Part shown: in pieces, positions 36,101 through 44,903 of the stretch | Position numbering within the stretch: the stretch's first letter is position 1 | Layout of the letters: every line of letters begins with the position of its first letter | Program-made: the position numbers and the translations under genes | Notes under the pieces: generated by a model | What the model was told of the DNA's origin: nothing | Databases searched by the model: none | The model's input: the letters and a program-made list of their open reading frames with translations, nothing else | From: Runella rosea | Lineage (GTDB): Bacteria; Bacteroidota; Bacteroidia; Cytophagales; Spirosomataceae | DNA: 64,000 bases | Assembly: GCF_003325355.1 (NCBI RefSeq) | Contig: NZ_CP030850.1 | Span: 248,001-312,000 of the forward strand | Direction of reading: 5' to 3'

Positions 36101-36247
36101 GGCCAAATGATTGGAGAGCACCGCTTGCCCAACAACGCTACCCAAGTGGAAATAGGCCTGAAAAATATTGTTACGGGTATGTATTTTGTAACGATAGACG
36201 CAGGCTTAGGCCAAAGAGTTACCCATAAGCTTGTTGTAATACGATGA
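33107..36247 (+). CDS. Second giant ELWxxDGT-repeat T9SS protein, tandem paralogue
   Basis: 1046 residues, signal peptide ending GALCAQ (about 20). Repeats at about residues 59 (EWWVTDGTETGTQLLKDV), 113 (AVWQSDGTPNGT), 470 (SLWITDGTIGGT), 517 (AIWVSDGTSEGT), 646 (ALMVTDGTLEGT) and 898 (EPWTTDGTPENS). The type A sorting domain starts TYLYPNPASTHFTV and ends THKLVVIR. The N-terminal 90 residues are strikingly like those of the upstream gene (SNPR-F-RL-NKIFFIANT). A GC-rich stem near 36274-36296 closes the unit against the convergent HD gene. Confidence 0.88.
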   Translation: MRYRFFLLSFLWLVGGALCAQNQLTAVKHVANASSNPRKFVRLENKIFFIANTNQHGDEWWVTDGTETGTQLLKDVVLGAGSGLYYANDLTVNPTVVADGKFYFTSLQADGQCAVWQSDGTPNGTVRLAQWGVAITELMPLNGQLYIADKAQKIWVVNPSTSGSTQLAELGFGESGAAFFPHNGKMYFNNRRRSAVFQTDGTTTGTIRVGDFGSFSSEPKMFIWRDYLYYYCNAFNDGHIVRIKNNNPATAEVVYAWGFANPNPTLSLSGVIEMRVKEDKIQIVEHINFYSPSVRLLESTDGYNFRTVDKTALPALASNFLWIDAKFYGISKKGTLVIRDFEKAGTTEVADAWKVIPDVVTTLKKVGNFLLVGGSTAVDIPKWYNLKDGRLAEVSVAPSNYELLADAMVHSGRLAANGDTELYKTDLTTLKSNIVKNIKTVGNDDFEIIRVGKKVFFLTRDEATATASTSLWITDGTIGGTTKVIDIPSLSVSKVLSTYQDGTFLYLQTQVGSNESAIWVSDGTSEGTRELKRFAGPQTEPMKVVIREKRRMFLHPHVSFIYDSDSKNVIDFKVGSNDNWGIDFRQLSNKVLIKVSSTLYSVDFEGKLTVLEAGGVISQQTWAATSNKVFYNRFIRFDFSIGEPTIALMVTDGTLEGTKEVSRSLFGGFSVQALKTDVIVTYTSAATPTRIFDAAIVNENALTLRKVMAGGARQIVEIFMVDDMAAFQLDNGRFFALNTRTAFITELPTLAYSDKAIVHEGELYIIGQNCRRINLKTLETRLLLPQDDRYTRAFSFFQDGRDLYLSWDGRIPQTWLIRPTEVRKLGEFVLNQRPLTFNGRKAFMASKTGYPPIMLYTADSLATQLAYVRDVENNGEEGWTVFNNYLIVGSYDTQAGVEPWTTDGTPENSRVLDDLQPAAESSFPSRYLVNDSKRLICIADAGAMGKQLWALRSPILAVAPPLVNYHTYLYPNPASTHFTVISEVPFEPTSRLLIYNSIGQMIGEHRLPNNATQVEIGLKNIVTGMYFVTIDAGLGQRVTHKLVVIR

Positions 36248-36289
36248 AATAGAAAAAGATTTGGAAAAAATGTGGGGGAGAATATCTCC

Positions 36290-36841
36290 TTACCCCAACA
36301 CTTCTTCGCACAATTTTAAGTATTTTTCCAAATCAGGCTTAGGTAGTCCAGTCACTTTGGCGGCTTCGTCCCAGCGGCGCATCTGGATAATGAGCTCAAA
36401 ATAAGGGTTTTGCTCAAAGGCTTTGGCTTCGTCTGCCTGCATAGGCCCACCCTGAAATTCCAGTGTTTTGCGGCTGGCGTCGGATAATCCTGCGAAGTAT
36501 TTGGGGTTTTTGTAGGTCAAATACCGCTTGGCGTTGACGTGATTGGCGACAAGAATGCATACTTTTTCGGGAAAGCCCTGATCGCGCAGCCAATCGGCGG
36601 CCACTTCTTCATGGTCTTTGCGACCGTACATCTCCATGAGTTCTTCTTCCTTTTCGGCGGGCATCAAATGGCCGATGTCGTGCAAAAAAGCCGCGGCCTG
36701 TACTTCTTTGTCAAAGCCGCCTTTGCGGGCTAGCTCCGCTCCTTGGGCGGCGTGTTCGAGTTGGCTTACGTCTTCGCCGTAGTATTGTTCATCGCCTTGT
36801 GATTCAAATAATTGACGAATTTCGGTGATAGATGAAGGCAT
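36290..36841 (-). CDS. PhnZ-like HD-domain mixed-valent diiron oxygenase (phosphonate-type)
   Basis: 183 residues. The pattern matches the phosphonate-operon HD family (TIGR03276, PhnZ/TmpB) rather than ordinary HD phosphohydrolases. Candidate metal ligands are His30, His54-Asp55 (in HDIGH), His77, His101 and Asp158. Candidate substrate residues are Tyr20, Glu23, His58 and Lys105, the same order and spacing, from memory, as in marine PhnZ. PhnZ splits 2-amino-1-hydroxyethylphosphonate to glycine and phosphate. No PhnY-type hydroxylase is in the window. It is last in the SusCD/phosphoesterase run and may have its own promoter. Confidence is high for the fold, moderate for the substrate. Confidence 0.75.
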   Translation of the reverse strand: MPSSITEIRQLFESQGDEQYYGEDVSQLEHAAQGAELARKGGFDKEVQAAAFLHDIGHLMPAEKEEELMEMYGRKDHEEVAADWLRDQGFPEKVCILVANHVNAKRYLTYKNPKYFAGLSDASRKTLEFQGGPMQADEAKAFEQNPYFELIIQMRRWDEAAKVTGLPKPDLEKYLKLCEEVLG

Positions 36842-36862
36842 TTTGGTGTTTATTTAAGGAAG

Positions 36863-36920
36863 CAAATGTAGTTGTTTATGTCAAAAATTGGGAGGCAGTG
36901 GGTGAAATAACACCCACTGC
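36863..36920 (-). promoter_or_regulatory. Hairpin and -7 element between phosphoesterase and HD genes
   Basis: GCAGTGGGTG (36895-36904) and CACCCACTGC (36911-36920) form a 10-bp hairpin right after the phosphoesterase stop. On the minus strand TACATTTG, a perfect -7 box, lies at 36863-36870, 22 nt before the HD start codon. The HD gene may therefore be transcribed separately as well as by read-through. Confidence 0.45.
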
Positions 36921-36924
36921 GGCT

Positions 36925-39639
36925 TTAGTTATTTTGCTGCCGATAATGCTCCCTGCGCTGCTCATCGGGGTCATCCATTTTAGGGCCTGGCTTGGCGGTT
37001 TTCCAGTCGTACGTTTTTTTGTAAATTTCCATTGCTTTGTCTACGTCATAAATGCGTTTGTCAGGAATCAGCATCTGATACGGCGTAAAATCGGGCTTGT
37101 CAGTAAAAAAATCTTGTAGTAAGGAGGCCGTAGCGTCGTATTGGTTGACGTAGGGTACGCCCAATGTATTATAAACTACTTTCAAAATGGACCCAAAATT
37201 GGCGTGGGTGTGCGATACGTGCCCACGCTTTACGTAAGGTCCGGCGAACATCAATACCGAGCGGTGCGCATCGATATGGTCCACGCCCCCCTGCGGGTCG
37301 TCTTCAGTAATCACAACGAGCATATTTTTCCAATACGGCGTATGCGAAAGGAATTGTAAGATTCGACCCAATGAAATGTCATTATCGGCCATAAAAGAAT
37401 GGGGATACGGAAATCCTGCTTCTGGACGGACGCCCGCGCCGTGGTCATTGGGAAGTTGGAGGGCAATCAGTCGGGGCAAATCCACTTTTTTGCCTTTCTG
37501 CGGAGTCAGCCATTTTGCGGTAAATTCTTTCTCAAACTGGTCCATTCGGAGCCAATCAGGAATGTTCATGTCAAAACCAGCATAGTTGCGCGAGGTATGC
37601 TCAAAAACCGCTTTTTGCAAAGGAAACACCACGGGCTGCCGTGCGCCGTATTCAAAATGGTTCCATTCTTCCGCGACGGCAGCAAACTCATTTCCTTCGC
37701 CAAAATTATAAAATGGGATTTTTTTGCGTTCTAGAGCTTCCCATAGTCCGCCAATTTCGTTGTAGTCCTCGGGGTCAATTCCGCCCGTAGCTTTTGGAAA
37801 ACGCCGTCCGGGTGCTTTAGAGAATGCATTGAAGCTAGAAGAGTGATTGGAATTGGCTTCGACCCATTCGTTGGGGATGACGCCCATCATCCAATGGTGG
37901 CCGTGAATGGATGCATCAGAGTCGCAGTAAAAATTATCAGAATACGCAAATTGTTGGGCAATGCGCAGGTGATTGGGCATCACATCTACCTGGCGCAAAG
38001 TGTCCGTTTTTGTCGTTACCGTCACATTTGTTCCATATCGAGCGAGCGTAGGGTCACCTTTTGAAAGCTGTCCCAAGACTTCGTCGTATGTGCGGTTCTC
38101 TTTGGTAATGTACACAATGTATTTGATGGGACTTGTCCGCGAGCCGGGCAGGGGAGGGAGGGGATTTTTGCCGTCGTCGGTGACTGACACGGTCTCAAAA
38201 GTATTGTCGATGGCTTGTTGTGTCCATTTTTTCAATTCGGTGGGTGTCGGGAGCGTAACTTTTTGGAATGTTCCGAGCTGAATGTCGCCGATGTAGGTAC
38301 CTCGGTCTGGTTTTACAAAACCGCTACCGCCGTTTTGGCCCGCGCCCAATCCCCGGGCAGAGACCACATACAGATTTTTCTCATCGGGCGATAATTTCAC
38401 TTTGGTCGGTCCCCAACCCGTGGGAATCAATCCCTTTACCCTACGGGTGGTCAAATCAACCACTGCTACGGCATTGAAGCCCAAAAGGGCCACGTATAGC
38501 GTTTTTTCATCTTGGGTGAGCGCCATCCCAAATGGCATCAATCCTCGGTACTTGTCAATGCTGGGGTGCACTTTCAGCGCGATATGTCCCGCGATTTTGC
38601 GCGTTTGGCAATTGATAATCGAAATGTTGTCATTTGTGGCGTTGGAAACGTAGGCAAAGCGTTTTCCGACCGCAACGGAGTTGGGACTTGCACCGCCCAC
38701 GATTTCGGCTTCCTCAATCATTTCCCCGATCTGATGTCCAGTTTTAAATTTACCCTTGACTTTGTTGGTGGCTAAGTCTACCATCCAAACGCTCATGGCT
38801 TCGGGCACGAGTGGGCTACCCAAGCCAGGGATTTTTCGTCCTTCGACTTCTACTCCTTCGATAGACTCTTTGGTGACGGTTGCGTAAGGGGGAAATTTTA
38901 GCATCATGGTGTCTTTGTTTTTGGGCGTTACGCCTGGCACCAAAGGGTACGCATATAATCCAACATTGGCTACAAACGCGTATTTTTTGTCGGGACTTAA
39001 CGAAAGCCCAAACGGCTGCCGCCCTACGGGAATGGAAGCCGTGATTTTTTTTGTGGCCAAATCAATCCGCACCATTCTAAAATGCGCCCGGTCAAGAACA
39101 AGCAGCTCATTTTTAGCAGAATTTAGGATTAAATCTGAAGTAAAACTTTCTTCAAAATTTTGATTATCAATGGGTTGGTTGAGTGAAATGTCGTCAATTT
39201 TTTCCTTTTTTTCGGTGTCAAAAATGATAATATTCCCCTTGTCGCCGCCGCTCAGATATACCAGTTTGGAGTCAGTCGCAAAGGCAGCGCCCAAAAATGT
39301 GGCACCTTTGAAAGGGTCCGCAAACGTTTTGGCGTAATCGGGAATGCGAAGGGCCTGACGTGGATTTTCGGCATCGATGAGTGAAATAGCGCCGCTGTGC
39401 AGTGCCACGACCCGCCTCCCATCAGGACTGACAGCTAGTCCGAAAGGGTCGTTGGTGATGCGGAGGGTAGTGCCGACGGGTGTGACGCGCCGCCCGCTGG
39501 GCAGTACCGAGTAGCCGCCTGTGGTGTCAATTTTGCAATACTCGGCTCGGCTCGGTACTTGAAGGGTTTTGATTGTACGGAGTTGAGCGGTAAGCAAAAG
39601 GGGGGAAAAGAGAAGAGAAAAGGGGAAAAAGAAACGCAT
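36925..39639 (-). CDS. Secreted beta-propeller / phospholipase C-type phosphoesterase fusion
   Basis: 904 residues from ATG 39639, which gives a clear signal peptide (MRFFFPFSLLFSPLLLTAQ); the 23-residue upstream extension is not signal-like. The N-terminal half (about 25-490) is a YncE/YVTN propeller with repeated SPDGR/SPDKK strands. The C-terminal half begins YIVYITKENRTYDEVLG (about 510), the ENR-[ST]-[FY]-D motif of the PF04185 phosphoesterases (phospholipase C/AcpA). It continues with DNFYCDSDASIHGHHW and ends near VVITEDDPQGGVDHIDAHR. It should hydrolyse phosphate or phosphonate esters in the periplasm or at the surface. It is placed after susCD. Confidence 0.85.
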   Translation of the reverse strand: MRFFFPFSLLFSPLLLTAQLRTIKTLQVPSRAEYCKIDTTGGYSVLPSGRRVTPVGTTLRITNDPFGLAVSPDGRRVVALHSGAISLIDAENPRQALRIPDYAKTFADPFKGATFLGAAFATDSKLVYLSGGDKGNIIIFDTEKKEKIDDISLNQPIDNQNFEESFTSDLILNSAKNELLVLDRAHFRMVRIDLATKKITASIPVGRQPFGLSLSPDKKYAFVANVGLYAYPLVPGVTPKNKDTMMLKFPPYATVTKESIEGVEVEGRKIPGLGSPLVPEAMSVWMVDLATNKVKGKFKTGHQIGEMIEEAEIVGGASPNSVAVGKRFAYVSNATNDNISIINCQTRKIAGHIALKVHPSIDKYRGLMPFGMALTQDEKTLYVALLGFNAVAVVDLTTRRVKGLIPTGWGPTKVKLSPDEKNLYVVSARGLGAGQNGGSGFVKPDRGTYIGDIQLGTFQKVTLPTPTELKKWTQQAIDNTFETVSVTDDGKNPLPPLPGSRTSPIKYIVYITKENRTYDEVLGQLSKGDPTLARYGTNVTVTTKTDTLRQVDVMPNHLRIAQQFAYSDNFYCDSDASIHGHHWMMGVIPNEWVEANSNHSSSFNAFSKAPGRRFPKATGGIDPEDYNEIGGLWEALERKKIPFYNFGEGNEFAAVAEEWNHFEYGARQPVVFPLQKAVFEHTSRNYAGFDMNIPDWLRMDQFEKEFTAKWLTPQKGKKVDLPRLIALQLPNDHGAGVRPEAGFPYPHSFMADNDISLGRILQFLSHTPYWKNMLVVITEDDPQGGVDHIDAHRSVLMFAGPYVKRGHVSHTHANFGSILKVVYNTLGVPYVNQYDATASLLQDFFTDKPDFTPYQMLIPDKRIYDVDKAMEIYKKTYDWKTAKPGPKMDDPDEQRREHYRQQNN

Positions 39640-39661
39640 GTTTGGGTAGCAGTTTATAAAC

Positions 39662-39702
39662 AAAAAAAATAAAGCAGGAGATAGACGATCTCCCACTTTA
39701 TT
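39662..39702 (-). terminator. Intra-operon terminator between susD and the phosphoesterase gene
   Basis: On the minus strand, arms 39688-39702 and 39668-39682 form a 15-bp stem with two G-U pairs and a 5-nt loop, followed by eight T (39662-39669). No promoter is evident in the remaining 22 nt before the next ATG, so it probably works as an attenuating, leaky terminator that lowers enzyme expression relative to SusCD. Confidence 0.7.
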
Positions 39703-39726
39703 GTGCATTCTTAACCTATTAAAAAA

Positions 39727-41292
39727 TTACTTCAAAAGCCAAAGCTCATCATTGATGCTCTCAGTAGCTTTGCCGAATTGAGCTTGTACCGCAGTTTTAT
39801 AGTTGGTTTCGTTGTAGATACGCTCTGAGTTGGGATATAACCAACGGCGCGGAATCACGCCAGAGTTTCCTGTGCCTGGCCCGCCCTTGGCAAAATTGGT
39901 TGGGAAGCCAGTACGACGCCAGTTATAGAATGCTTCCATTCCTGAGTTCATAAAAAAGCCGAGGTATTTTTGATTGTTGATTTGTTCCAATCCTTTTGCG
40001 TTGTTGCCAGCGTATTTTACCGAAGGCTGGGCGTAAAAGTCGGTGAAATTAAATTTGATGGTATAAGACGCCAATGAAGCATTAGCTCCGTTGCGGGTTT
40101 CCAATACGACACTGTTTTCACCGTTTTTAATCTCAAAGAATCCTTGAGAAGCCTGAATTCCCTTTGTGTACCAATCTTCGGCATTTGCCGTAACCCAGCC
40201 CCGGTTGGCGGCTTCGGCAATGTTGAAACACATTTCGATGTAGCCGATTTGGATGGTTGCTTCGGGAGAATAGTTTTTGTAATAACGATTACGGTTGATG
40301 TACGAATATTGTCCAGCCAGTGCTTTTGTAGACATATCATCCAAGCTTTCTGCGGGATTTGCACCCACAAAAGCGGCGAAGTCCGTTTGGGTGAGTCCTT
40401 TTTTCAACTGGGCTTCTGCGGGCTCGGCAATGTAGAACAGACGCGGGTCTTGGGTCGCTTTAAGGAGGTCTATGTTGGTCGTTGACATCTGCTGGCGTGT
40501 GGCATCAAACCCGAAGTTGTCGGGGTTGATGGGGTATTTGTTGTACGTAGCATTGTACTTGTACGCCATATTGTCGGCCATTCCCGTCATGATTGGGTAT
40601 TTAGCGGGATTGTTGATTACTTCGGCAAATTTACCTTTGATGTTTAGCTCTGCGTCGCTTTCTTTTTTGCTCAACGAAACCAGCACGCGCAGTTTGAAGG
40701 TATTGACTACTTTTTGCCAAGCCCGAAGATTGTTGCTCAAGTAAATATCACCCTGCAATGAAATATCTCCTGCGGCAATCAACTTGGTCAAGTCATCGTT
40801 TGATTCATCGAGCCATTTGAGCGCTTGCACGTAGATTTCCTTTTGCGTATTGTATTTAGGGCTGGTATTTTCGGTGCCTTTCAGTGCTTCATTCATGGGC
40901 AGGTCGCCGAGGCGTTGCGTCATCCAAACGAAGAAGTAAGCCTTAAAAAATTTACCCAGTGCCGCGTACGGATTTAAGTCTTTTCCCGTCGATTTTTTGG
41001 CTTCTTCCTCCATTTTTACCACGTTTTTAAGCGCGTCAAAATAAGTGCCCGACGTAGTCCAGTCGTATTCGTTGTTGCCGTAATAGTTATAATTGATGGT
41101 ATAAAACTGATTCCAACGGGTGTCTTTGCCCCAAGGACGTTCGGTCATACTATTAAGGATACCATTGAATACCAAGTTAGCAGGTGAGCTTGCAGGAACG
41201 TTGGGGTTGGTTTCCAACTCTTGGAAGGTTTGGCAGCTACTCATGGTCAGAGCGGCAATGGCAAAAATTAAATATATTTTATTGATTTTCAT
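39727..41292 (-). CDS. susD: SusD/RagB-family outer-membrane nutrient-binding lipoprotein
   Basis: 521 residues. Lipoprotein signal ends MSSC (Cys about 20). It is of the SusD-like_2 type: ELETNPNVPASSPANLVFNGIL, YGNNEYDWTTSGTYFDALKNV, helical TPR-like core, and C-terminal NSGMEAFYNWRRTGFP with IPRRWLYPNSERIYN. SusD lids the SusC channel and binds the imported ligand at the cell surface. It lies 59 nt after susC. The symbol denotes family only; this subgroup often handles ligands other than starch. Confidence 0.9.
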   Translation of the reverse strand: MKINKIYLIFAIAALTMSSCQTFQELETNPNVPASSPANLVFNGILNSMTERPWGKDTRWNQFYTINYNYYGNNEYDWTTSGTYFDALKNVVKMEEEAKKSTGKDLNPYAALGKFFKAYFFVWMTQRLGDLPMNEALKGTENTSPKYNTQKEIYVQALKWLDESNDDLTKLIAAGDISLQGDIYLSNNLRAWQKVVNTFKLRVLVSLSKKESDAELNIKGKFAEVINNPAKYPIMTGMADNMAYKYNATYNKYPINPDNFGFDATRQQMSTTNIDLLKATQDPRLFYIAEPAEAQLKKGLTQTDFAAFVGANPAESLDDMSTKALAGQYSYINRNRYYKNYSPEATIQIGYIEMCFNIAEAANRGWVTANAEDWYTKGIQASQGFFEIKNGENSVVLETRNGANASLASYTIKFNFTDFYAQPSVKYAGNNAKGLEQINNQKYLGFFMNSGMEAFYNWRRTGFPTNFAKGGPGTGNSGVIPRRWLYPNSERIYNETNYKTAVQAQFGKATESINDELWLLK

Positions 41293-41351
41293 CGTCTTAA
41301 AGTTTTGTACGAAAGATTGGTTTTCATTTACAGTTTGCCAACAACAATCTC

Positions 41352-44300
41352 TTAGAAAGTGAAATTGATATTGATACCGTAACGACGCATGGTAGGTGTC
41401 TGTAACGACGACCCACGGTCAGTGTAGTTAACAAATTGCTCTACATCCAAATCTTTAGAATGAGCAAAATACAACAAGTTACGTCCAACCAGCGAAATCG
41501 TAGCCTGCTTGATATTCTTACCTAATAAACCCGCTGGGAGTGAATAACCTACCTGTAATTCACGTAATTTCACAAACGTACGGTTTATCATGTTGCCCTC
41601 ATTGGAGTTGTAATATCGGCTAATCCAATCTTGCAAAAACGTAGCATTCGCAGAAGACATCGGGGTAAAATTCAATTCACCGTAGTTTGTTACCAAACCA
41701 TCTGGATCGTATTTAATCGTACCACCCGTTAAAACAACTCCTTCTCCTACCCAAGTTTTCTGTCCTTGCGTATCGGCCAAACGAGCAATACCCATGGCAC
41801 CCTCGACCGTAGCTTGGTGGCGACCACCGCGGAACGTTTGTTTTTGGATGTAATTCTCAATAACACCACCTACGCGTCCGTCAAATTGGAAGCTAAAGTT
41901 AAAGTTCTTGTAGCTAAATTTGTTTTGGAAACCAAACGTCCAGTCAGGGTTAGTGTAGCCTAAGAATTGATTGACGGGATTGTAAATCGGACGTCCGCTG
42001 GCATCGTTGACGATTTGACCATCTTGGGTACGAACAAAGGCGCGTCCATAATAAGCATCCAAACGGTCGCCAATTTTATAAAACTGATTCAAGCGAGTTT
42101 GTGAACCGTAAATCTCCTTGAGGGTTTCTTGCCAAGTGGACCAGTTGGCCAAGATGTCCCAGTTAAGACCGGTGCCGCTTTTGAGAACATTACCACTTAC
42201 CGCAATCTCTAATCCTTTACGTTGGGTTTTGATACCGTTGGTGGTGAGTGCCCCATAACCCGTTGATTCTGGGAGCGTTAATCCAAAAATTTGGGGGCCA
42301 TCTAAGTAGTTAAAATAAGTTACATCTAAGCCCAAACGGTTGTTCATAAACTTCATTTCCAATCCTCCCTCGTAGTTGGTACGCGTTGAGGGCTGAATGT
42401 TAGGGTCAACAAGGCGAGTTGAATAATAAGCCGCGGCTTCGTTGTTGTAAGGACGCGATATGCTGTAAGCAACGGTTGTACCATAACTTGGCCCGTCGTA
42501 AGATGAAGTATAGTTGGCACCGTAAGGGACTGGCGTATTTGGCGGAACCCCAATCGTAGCTTGCGTAAAGGCCTCTTTTACCCGAGCAAACGAAGCCCGA
42601 AGTTTGAGGAATGTAATTGCATCTGGCAACTTTACGTAGTCCGAAAGGACCGTTGTTAGACCCACAGAAGGATAAAAACCTACGTTACGACCTGACGGCA
42701 ACGTAGAGGTTTTATCCCAACGTCCTGTTACTGAAAGGTTAGCGTATTTGCTCAAAGAAACGTCTGCAGAGTAATAGCCACTCAATACTTTCATGTAAGC
42801 CGCAAAGTTATAAGCTTGTACGGGGTTGCGTGAGTTGGAGAAACTATATACGCCTGGTACGTTGAGATAGTCGGTAGAAGCAAAGTTGGAGTTGTAGCGG
42901 AACAAACGCATACTTGCACCGACGGAAGCTCTCACGGTAATGTTTTTAGCCACCTCTTTGTCAAAATTAACCAAGGCGTCAGTATTGTTTTCCCAAAGGC
43001 TACGACGGTCTTCACGGTAGTCACCGCGGGCTTCTTCACGTCCATAAGAAGTAGCAGAGAAAGGCATTTTCTCGGTACGAAGAATGTCATAAGTCGTTAC
43101 TTGCGTACGAATTTGTGCATTTAGGTAATCCGTAATTTGGTATTTACCAAGCGCATAGGCGTAGATGTCATTTTTGTAATGACCACGCAACCACTCTTTA
43201 ACCACAAACCAAGGATTGTTGTAGCGTTGGTACTCAGCGTATATTTGCTGGACCCCTTCTTTGCCAGGTTGCCACAATTGTTTCATATCATCTACGTTCC
43301 AGTCTGCGCCACCCCAAATGATTGAGTTGTAAATGAGGGAGTTAGGGCCATAGTCTACGTCAGGTATATTAGGCGTATATTGACGGCTGTAGTTGATGGT
43401 ACTTTCAAAACGCAATTTTTTGGAGAAACTATACCCAAACGAGGTATTGAGGTTAGTAATGTTCAGTTGCGTATTAGGAATGATACCCCGTTGGTATTGG
43501 TGCGACAACGACACCCGAAGGTCTGCTTTGTCGTTACTGGCTGATACCGATACGTTGTTATTAGATAAAATCCCCGTACGAACAAAACGTTGTAAATTGT
43601 TGGCACCACGCGGCAACCAAGGAGTAGGAATCCGCTTACCTGTTGCAGGGTCAATTGGGCTATCGTACTGAGTTAGCAAACGACCATCCAATGGCGGTCC
43701 CCAAATGTCGTAGTCGCCATCGTTTACACCACCTCCACGACCGTCCACAAACGCATATTTGCCGTGGTCGCCTGGACCGTATTGGTCTTGTACTCTAGGC
43801 ATAGAAATAAATCCATTGTCAAACATTGTAGAAGAGTTGACATCAACCGCAAAGCCTCTTTTATCTTTCGACCCTTTCTTAGTTGTAATCATAATCACCC
43901 CATTCTGAGCCCGAAAACCGTACAAAGCCGTTCCCGAAGGCCCTTTTAATACGTCCATTGACTCTATATCGTCGGGGCTGATATTCCACGTATCGGAGTT
44001 GATCGGAATACCATCTACTACATATAGTGGGCGACCACCACGCAACGACACCTGTGGAGCACGCAAAAGTTCGGCGCTTGCCCCTACGTTTAAGCCAGCC
44101 ACTTTCCCCACGAGGGAGTTGATGGGGTTGGGCTCGCGGGCTTTGATAAGGTCAGAGCCTTTTACACTTTGCGTTGCAAAAGCCAGCGTTTTCTTATCTT
44201 TTTGAATCCCCAATGCTGTCACAACAACTTCTTGTAGTTGTTTGAGGTCCTGTGCCATTTTTAGGTCAAGGGTGCTACGATTGCCCACCGATATTTCTTG

Positions 44301-44567
44301 GGCATTGTAGCCTACAAAGGAGAATACTAACGTAGAATTGGGAGCTACACTAAGGCGATATCTGCCTTCACCGTCTGTGTTCGTTCCGCGATTTGTGCCT
44401 TTTACAACCACACTCACCCCGGGGAGCGGTGCGTTGTTTTCGGCGTCTGTAATTCTGCCCTGCACCGTTATGTCTTGTGCAAGGAGACTGGAGGCTACAC
44501 CGAGTGTCAATATAAAGAATGACACCCAAAAGGATTTCCCTAGATTTTGGGGTAAAAAGTACCGCAT
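41352..44567 (-). CDS. susC: SusC/RagA-family TonB-linked outer-membrane transporter
   Basis: 1071 residues. Signal peptide ends SSLLAQD (about 31). CarboxypepD_reg-like domain (VQGRITDAENNAPLPGVSVVVKG-type start, FSFVGYNAQE), TonB-box region (LQEVVVTALGIQKDKK), plug (INSLVGKVAGLNV, SLRGGRPLYVVDGIPI, DIESMDVLKGPSGTALYG, NGVIMITTKKG) and a 22-strand barrel ending MRRYGININFTF. It first in a minus-strand run: susC, susD, phosphoesterase, HD oxygenase. No SusR/HTCS or sigma/anti-sigma gene adjoins it. Confidence 0.93.
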   Translation of the reverse strand: MRYFLPQNLGKSFWVSFFILTLGVASSLLAQDITVQGRITDAENNAPLPGVSVVVKGTNRGTNTDGEGRYRLSVAPNSTLVFSFVGYNAQEISVGNRSTLDLKMAQDLKQLQEVVVTALGIQKDKKTLAFATQSVKGSDLIKAREPNPINSLVGKVAGLNVGASAELLRAPQVSLRGGRPLYVVDGIPINSDTWNISPDDIESMDVLKGPSGTALYGFRAQNGVIMITTKKGSKDKRGFAVDVNSSTMFDNGFISMPRVQDQYGPGDHGKYAFVDGRGGGVNDGDYDIWGPPLDGRLLTQYDSPIDPATGKRIPTPWLPRGANNLQRFVRTGILSNNNVSVSASNDKADLRVSLSHQYQRGIIPNTQLNITNLNTSFGYSFSKKLRFESTINYSRQYTPNIPDVDYGPNSLIYNSIIWGGADWNVDDMKQLWQPGKEGVQQIYAEYQRYNNPWFVVKEWLRGHYKNDIYAYALGKYQITDYLNAQIRTQVTTYDILRTEKMPFSATSYGREEARGDYREDRRSLWENNTDALVNFDKEVAKNITVRASVGASMRLFRYNSNFASTDYLNVPGVYSFSNSRNPVQAYNFAAYMKVLSGYYSADVSLSKYANLSVTGRWDKTSTLPSGRNVGFYPSVGLTTVLSDYVKLPDAITFLKLRASFARVKEAFTQATIGVPPNTPVPYGANYTSSYDGPSYGTTVAYSISRPYNNEAAAYYSTRLVDPNIQPSTRTNYEGGLEMKFMNNRLGLDVTYFNYLDGPQIFGLTLPESTGYGALTTNGIKTQRKGLEIAVSGNVLKSGTGLNWDILANWSTWQETLKEIYGSQTRLNQFYKIGDRLDAYYGRAFVRTQDGQIVNDASGRPIYNPVNQFLGYTNPDWTFGFQNKFSYKNFNFSFQFDGRVGGVIENYIQKQTFRGGRHQATVEGAMGIARLADTQGQKTWVGEGVVLTGGTIKYDPDGLVTNYGELNFTPMSSANATFLQDWISRYYNSNEGNMINRTFVKLRELQVGYSLPAGLLGKNIKQATISLVGRNLLYFAHSKDLDVEQFVNYTDRGSSLQTPTMRRYGININFTF

Positions 44568-44903
44568 AATGTTAATTTGTTAAGTGGAAAATGAAGGAGT
44601 GTAGGACTTACTAAACCCGTTGCAAAGTAAGTTTAGTGAAATTAATAAATAGTTAACTAATAGTAAAGTAATTATTAATATATTTTTTTAATCATAACAT
44701 TCGGTTGAAGTTCCATATTCCAGTATTATTTATACACAATGGGCGAAATTTGCGGTTTAATTCGTATATGTTATCTAATTATTACCAAATTATTATGGAA
44801 TGAATATTAAATAAATTGTATACTTAAACTAAACTTTAATTCGAAATTTATTAACTTTGTTTACGAACTATTACTTTTGTATTATTCAAATGCATATAAA
44901 TAA
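44568..44903. promoter_or_regulatory. Divergent control region between susC and the phosphonatase-like gene
   Basis: 336 nt, very AT-rich, no ORF. Rightward: a perfect TACTTTTG at 44872-44879 (start near 44883, 21-nt leader); the -33 half is weak. Leftward: a near-consensus TTACTTTG on the minus strand at about 44622-44629. An inverted repeat ACTAAAC (44610-44616)/GTTTAGT (44631-44637) spans that leftward box and could be an operator. The shared region would allow joint control of both arms of the locus. Confidence 0.5.
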
